From assembly GCA_009699025.1 (NCBI GenBank), contig WLOZ01000003.1:1-25485 (forward strand): 25,485 nucleotides of DNA, read 5' to 3'. Shown piece after piece: positions 22,432 to 25,485 of the stretch. The number at the start of each line of letters is the position of its first letter. The first letter of the stretch is position 1. Source of the stretch: Actinomycetota bacterium (GTDB taxonomy: Bacteria; Actinomycetota; Actinomycetes; S36-B12; CAIYMF01). The translations under genes were made by a program, and so were the position numbers. A model generated the notes under the pieces. That model made no database searches and was not told the DNA's origin. It was given only the letters and a program-made list of their open reading frames with translations.

Positions 22432-23584
22432 CGACGTCAACCCACTGGTCGGTGCGTGAAGACTCCAGGATGGCATCGGCAATGAGTGAGATTCGGTAGC
22501 CGTCCTCAAAGTTAGGGGACACCGGGGTTCCATTGACGATGGCACTCACGAGGTCGTACGCCTCAATGATCTTCGTTTCTCCGTATCCGATTCCTAGGGC
22601 CGGGATCGGCCAGAGGCCCTCGCCGTACGGGTGCGCGGGACCGGTGTACACGGTGCGGAAACCGCGCCTGTCGCTGGGATCGTCAGCAAAGCACACCTGG
22701 AGTTCATCGCGACGCTCGTAGTTGAAGAACAGCGAACCCCGAGTTCCATGGATCTCAAAGGTGATGAAGTTGTTGCGGCCGTATCCGTTACGGGTGGCTT
22801 CGAGCGAGCCGACAGCCCCGTTGGCGAATCGAATCATTGTGACCATCTCGTCGTCGACATCGACCGGGCCGAGCTCGCCGCCGGACCGTGAGGTTCCGAG
22901 CGCATCGCGTCCGCCCGACTGCTGCGGACGCTCAGGCACGATGTTTCGGGCAATCCCGATCACCGATGTGATGGAGCCGGCGAGATAGCGCGCCATGTCG
23001 ATGATGTGTGTTCCGATGTCGCCCACGGCTCCTGAGCCCGCGATCGCGCTCTGGAAACGCCACGACAGCGGCGACGCTGGGTCAGCACTCCAGTCTTGAA
23101 GGTACGTGCCGCGGAAGTTGAGGATGTCACCGATCGCGCCTTCTTCAATGTACTTCTTGGCCAGCGCGACAGCGGGGGTGCGGCGGTAATTAAAGGCCAC
23201 CATGTGAACAACGTCGGCGGCCGTGACCGCGTCGAGCATCGCCTTCGCCTCAGCGGCAGTTCGGGCCAACGGCTTCTCGCAGATGATGTGCTTGCCAGCC
23301 TCGGCCGCAGCGATGGCCATCTCCGGGTGGAGGTGATTGGGAGTCGCGATGTCGACGATGTCGATCGAAGGATCGTCAATGATGCGGCGCCAGTCGCCGG
23401 TGCTCGACTCGAAGCCAAACCGAGCAGCACCTTCAGCGGCCAGTTCCTCCGTGGCTTCTGCGATCACCGCTCGCACGGGAATGGCAGGTGCTGGCCAGAA
23501 GAACATGGGCATCGCCGCGTACGCCAATGAGTGGGCCTTGCCCATGAAGCCGGCCCCGATGAGGCCTACGCGCAGTTCTCGCAT
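22424..23584 (-). CDS. Gfo/Idh/MocA family oxidoreductase (copy B)
   Basis: This 386-residue enzyme has GLIGAGFMGKAHS at 7-19, TPNHLH at 81-86, CEKPLA at 102-107, and D189/H193 in VGDIGTHIID. Compared with copy A it has longer central and C-terminal parts (for example the stretch around ERPQQSGGRDALG and GEGLWPIPALGIGYGETK), suggesting a larger substrate pocket or a different substrate. The ATG at 23584 has GGAG about 9 bases upstream. The two paralogues overlap by 8 bases and are probably translated together. Such pairs can oxidise and later re-reduce the same sugar position on two sides of a cleavage step; that role is inference. Confidence 0.9.
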   Translation of the reverse strand: MRELRVGLIGAGFMGKAHSLAYAAMPMFFWPAPAIPVRAVIAEATEELAAEGAARFGFESSTGDWRRIIDDPSIDIVDIATPNHLHPEMAIAAAEAGKHIICEKPLARTAAEAKAMLDAVTAADVVHMVAFNYRRTPAVALAKKYIEEGAIGDILNFRGTYLQDWSADPASPLSWRFQSAIAGSGAVGDIGTHIIDMARYLAGSITSVIGIARNIVPERPQQSGGRDALGTSRSGGELGPVDVDDEMVTMIRFANGAVGSLEATRNGYGRNNFITFEIHGTRGSLFFNYERRDELQVCFADDPSDRRGFRTVYTGPAHPYGEGLWPIPALGIGYGETKIIEAYDLVSAIVNGTPVSPNFEDGYRISLIADAILESSRTDQWVDVDG

Positions 23585-23659
23585 TGTCCGTTCTCCGTTC
23601 AGAGGTGTGGCTCCGCCGCCGGGATCACTCGAACCCGGTCCTGATTGCGATGGATGGGT

Positions 23660-24499
23660 TCAGTCGATCGTGATGCCCAGATCAGAAACGATCTGGTCGA
23701 GGTGTGCCTTCGACGTCTTAGCCGCTTCGAGGTTGGAGCCGGCGTACTCGTCGAGTTCGACCATGAGCCAACTGTCGTAACCGGTCTCGGTGACGGCGCG
23801 CACGATGTCGGTGAAATCGAGCGTTCCCTCACCCAGTGGTGTCCACGTGAATGGTTCGGGCTTCCAGTCCTTGAGGTGCACGTGCTTGATGCGGTCGGGA
23901 TAGGCACGGATGAGCGCTGCAGGGTCGCCACCCGCGGCAGCTAGGTGACCGGTGTCGGGGCAGAACCCAATGCTGCTGCAGCCCATAATGCGCTCGAGTT
24001 CTGCAGGGTTCTCGACGATCGTGGTCAGGTGGGGGTGGAAGGTGGCGACCAGCCCCTTCTCGGCAGCCATATCGCTGACCCGATCAAGGCCTCTACCCAG
24101 TGCGAGGTAGTCGTCGTCGGTGGTGCCTGCAGCACGTCGGGCACCACCACCCACCACCAGACGCTCGGCGCCGAACCTCACCGCGAGGTCGATCGCGCGT
24201 GAAATCTTGTCCATTTCATCAGGAAGAATGTCGGCGTACACGAAGTTCGCGCCGGTGTAGACGCTCACGAGCTCGAGGCCATTTCCCTCAAGCAACGCGA
24301 ACAGGTCATCGGGCCGGTCAGCGTATTTGGCGACATCGCCATCGAACATCTCTGTACCGGTATAGCCGGCTGCAGCGATGTCTCGCGCCGCCTCTGACAT
24401 GTCGCCGACCCCGCAGTAGAAGAGGTCCTTAATGCTGGTCACGCCCACGGGATGGCCAAGCACGCCTCCCCACGTGATCGAGTGGTATCCGAGCTTCAC
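23660..24499 (-). CDS. sugar phosphate isomerase/epimerase family TIM barrel, IolE-like
   Basis: This 279-residue xylose-isomerase-like barrel begins GYHSITWGG, the usual start of IolE/inosose-dehydratase-like proteins. Putative metal and active-site residues are E50, H155/H157 in FHPH, D182/H185 in PDTGH, H206/H208 in HVHLKD and E248 in MVELDEY. The loop GEGTLDF near 223-229 is also typical. Members isomerise, epimerise or dehydrate keto sugars and inososes with a divalent metal. The start is GTG at 24499 with AAGGAG 6 bases upstream. A 75-base gap separates it from oxidoreductase copy B, and a 48-base gap from the second barrel upstream, so all four genes probably form one operon. Confidence 0.88.
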   Translation of the reverse strand: MKLGYHSITWGGVLGHPVGVTSIKDLFYCGVGDMSEAARDIAAAGYTGTEMFDGDVAKYADRPDDLFALLEGNGLELVSVYTGANFVYADILPDEMDKISRAIDLAVRFGAERLVVGGGARRAAGTTDDDYLALGRGLDRVSDMAAEKGLVATFHPHLTTIVENPAELERIMGCSSIGFCPDTGHLAAAGGDPAALIRAYPDRIKHVHLKDWKPEPFTWTPLGEGTLDFTDIVRAVTETGYDSWLMVELDEYAGSNLEAAKTSKAHLDQIVSDLGITID

Positions 24500-24547
24500 G
24501 GGTTCTCCTTCGTCAGGGCTCTGGTGCCGGGTCTACGAGGCTGACTG

Positions 24548-25468
24548 TCAGCCGACGATGTGTGGTGAGAGCGTGCGATATGCGACCTCGAGGCCGGTCT
24601 TGATCTTGGCCTCGGTGCCACCCCAAATGGGGTCTTCGTGCTCGACGGACAGCACTCCGTCGAAGCCACCTTCATAGAGCGCATCGATGAGAGCAGTCCA
24701 GTCGACCTCACCCAGCCCCGGCACGCGGTAGCGCCACCAACCGACGTCCCAGGGATTCGGGCGATTGATCGCCTTACCGGGCCACCCATAGCGGTTGCGC
24801 AACTCGGGGAAGGTCTGAATGTCCTTAGCCTGTGCGTGCGGGATCTTGTCGACATAGGGCTTGACAGCAGCAACGGGGTCGATTCCCATCCACACCAGAT
24901 GTGACGGGTCGTAGTTGAGATAGAGGCCGATCGAGAACATCCATTCCCACAGTTCAGGGGAGTAGGCGAGGTTGCCCGGGTAGCCGTCGGGGTGCCACCC
25001 CTCCATCACGCAATTTTCGATGATGAGCTTCACGCCCTTCTGACCCGCTGAATCAACGAGGGGCTTGAAAACTTCCTCTGCCTGCGCCAAGTTCTCCGCC
25101 ACTGACTTCGAGGGGTCGCGACCGACAAAGGTGCCGACGGTTGGACAACCGAGCAGTGCCGCGGCGTCGATGCACGCAAGTACGTGCTTGTTGATTGCCG
25201 CGCGCTCAGTGAGGTCGGGGTGCAGGTTGTTGTCGTAGAAAGCGAGCGAGGACAGCGTCAGGCCAGCGGTATCAAAGCGTTCCTTGATCTCATCAGCAGC
25301 GGCACTGTCGAGCGACTCAGCGGTAATGTGAGTGGCGGTGAAGGGACGATCGCCCAGTGCCGGCCAGGCTGCCACCTCAAGGGCTTGGTAACCGGCCGCC
25401 GCCGCCCACTCAATGATGTGGTCAAGACTCCTGTCGGGGAGGCAGGCCGTCAGCAAGCCCAACTTCAT
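24548..25468 (-). CDS. sugar phosphate isomerase/epimerase family TIM barrel (second copy)
   Basis: This 306-residue xylose-isomerase-like barrel begins KLGLLTACLPDRSL. Likely metal ligands are E151 in IIENCV, D187/H190 in YDPSHLVW, H211 in IPHAQAKD and E276 in SVEHEDP, the usual E-D-H-E set. It differs clearly from the adjacent IolE-like barrel in length and in loops such as the tryptophan-rich WGKAIN-WDVGWW region around 229-246, so the two are not recent duplicates. The ATG at 25468 has AAGGAG 8 bases before it. It is the first gene of the minus-strand run visible here, and any promoter or further upstream gene lies beyond the window edge. Confidence 0.88.
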   Translation of the reverse strand: MKLGLLTACLPDRSLDHIIEWAAAAGYQALEVAAWPALGDRPFTATHITAESLDSAAADEIKERFDTAGLTLSSLAFYDNNLHPDLTERAAINKHVLACIDAAALLGCPTVGTFVGRDPSKSVAENLAQAEEVFKPLVDSAGQKGVKLIIENCVMEGWHPDGYPGNLAYSPELWEWMFSIGLYLNYDPSHLVWMGIDPVAAVKPYVDKIPHAQAKDIQTFPELRNRYGWPGKAINRPNPWDVGWWRYRVPGLGEVDWTALIDALYEGGFDGVLSVEHEDPIWGGTEAKIKTGLEVAYRTLSPHIVG

Positions 25469-25485
25469 GGTCCGTCTCCTTCGCT

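Noticed and set aside
23619..23638. Hairpin CCGGG / CCCGG in the gap between the IolE-like barrel and oxidoreductase copy B, whose minus-strand reading GGTTCGAGT recalls a tRNA T-arm
   Set aside because: The loop is 10 bases rather than 7, and there is no acceptor, D or anticodon arm on either side in the 75-base gap, so it is not a tRNA. With no T-run it is not a convincing terminator either.
1..25485. Mobile element, phage, toxin-antitoxin, defence or CRISPR features
   Set aside because: No transposase, integrase, terminal inverted repeats, direct repeat arrays or nuclease-like genes were seen; every gene fits metabolism, transport or its regulation.

Overview
The window is GC-rich DNA, very densely coded. 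It has many GTG starts, 4-nt GTGA/ATGA stop-start overlaps and GGAGG-type ribosome binding sites. Together with the UTRA-type GntR regulator, this suggests a high-GC Gram-positive bacterium (Actinomycetota). That is an inference from composition and gene style; there is no rRNA or tRNA to confirm it. I see no insertion sequence, phage gene, CRISPR array or RNA gene, and no gene-free stretch longer than about 110 bases.

Layout. (1) 1-153: the last 50 codons of an unrecognised plus-strand gene. (2) 158-2883: a phosphotriesterase-family gene (minus), a divergent shikimate-dehydrogenase-like gene (plus) and a GntR/UTRA regulator (minus). (3) 2994-8147, plus strand: a tightly overlapping run of yhfU-like (DUF2620), yhfY-like (lone PRD domain), yhfW-like (phosphopentomutase-like), yhfX-like (alanine-racemase fold), HPr and PTS Enzyme I. 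(4) 12939 down to 8175, minus strand: class III aminotransferase, yhfS-like PLP enzyme, cupin phosphoglucose-isomerase-like protein, D-2-hydroxyacid dehydrogenase and HAD phosphatase/mutase. (5) 13026-21300, plus strand: SIS-domain isomerase/deaminase, ribose-type ABC ATPase and permease, SDR, Fe-S/FMN/FAD ene-reductase-type flavoenzyme, and ETF beta and alpha. (6) 25468 down to 21316, minus strand: two xylose-isomerase-like TIM barrels and two Gfo/Idh/MocA oxidoreductases.

How it may work. Regions 2-4 carry php, yhfU, yhfW, yhfX, yhfY and yhfS counterparts, that is, most of the E. coli yhf operon, whose substrate is to my knowledge not established. Here the set lacks the YhfT membrane protein. 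It is joined to a private HPr/EI pair and to extra sugar-phosphate and amino-transfer enzymes. The PRD protein next to HPr and EI suggests a phosphorelay used for control rather than for a visible EII transporter. Import could instead use the ABC ATPase and permease of region 5, which have no binding-protein gene here. The redox genes (SDR, Fe-S flavoenzyme, ETF; paired MocA enzymes with TIM barrels) look like the degradation of an oxidised, substituted or amino-modified sugar, but the substrate cannot be read from the sequence.

A 22-23 bp motif recurs just upstream of the minus-strand genes at 1108, 2883 and 12939, always in the same orientation and always in a divergent intergenic region. 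This is the best sequence evidence that regions 2-5 form one regulon, probably under the local GntR/UTRA protein.
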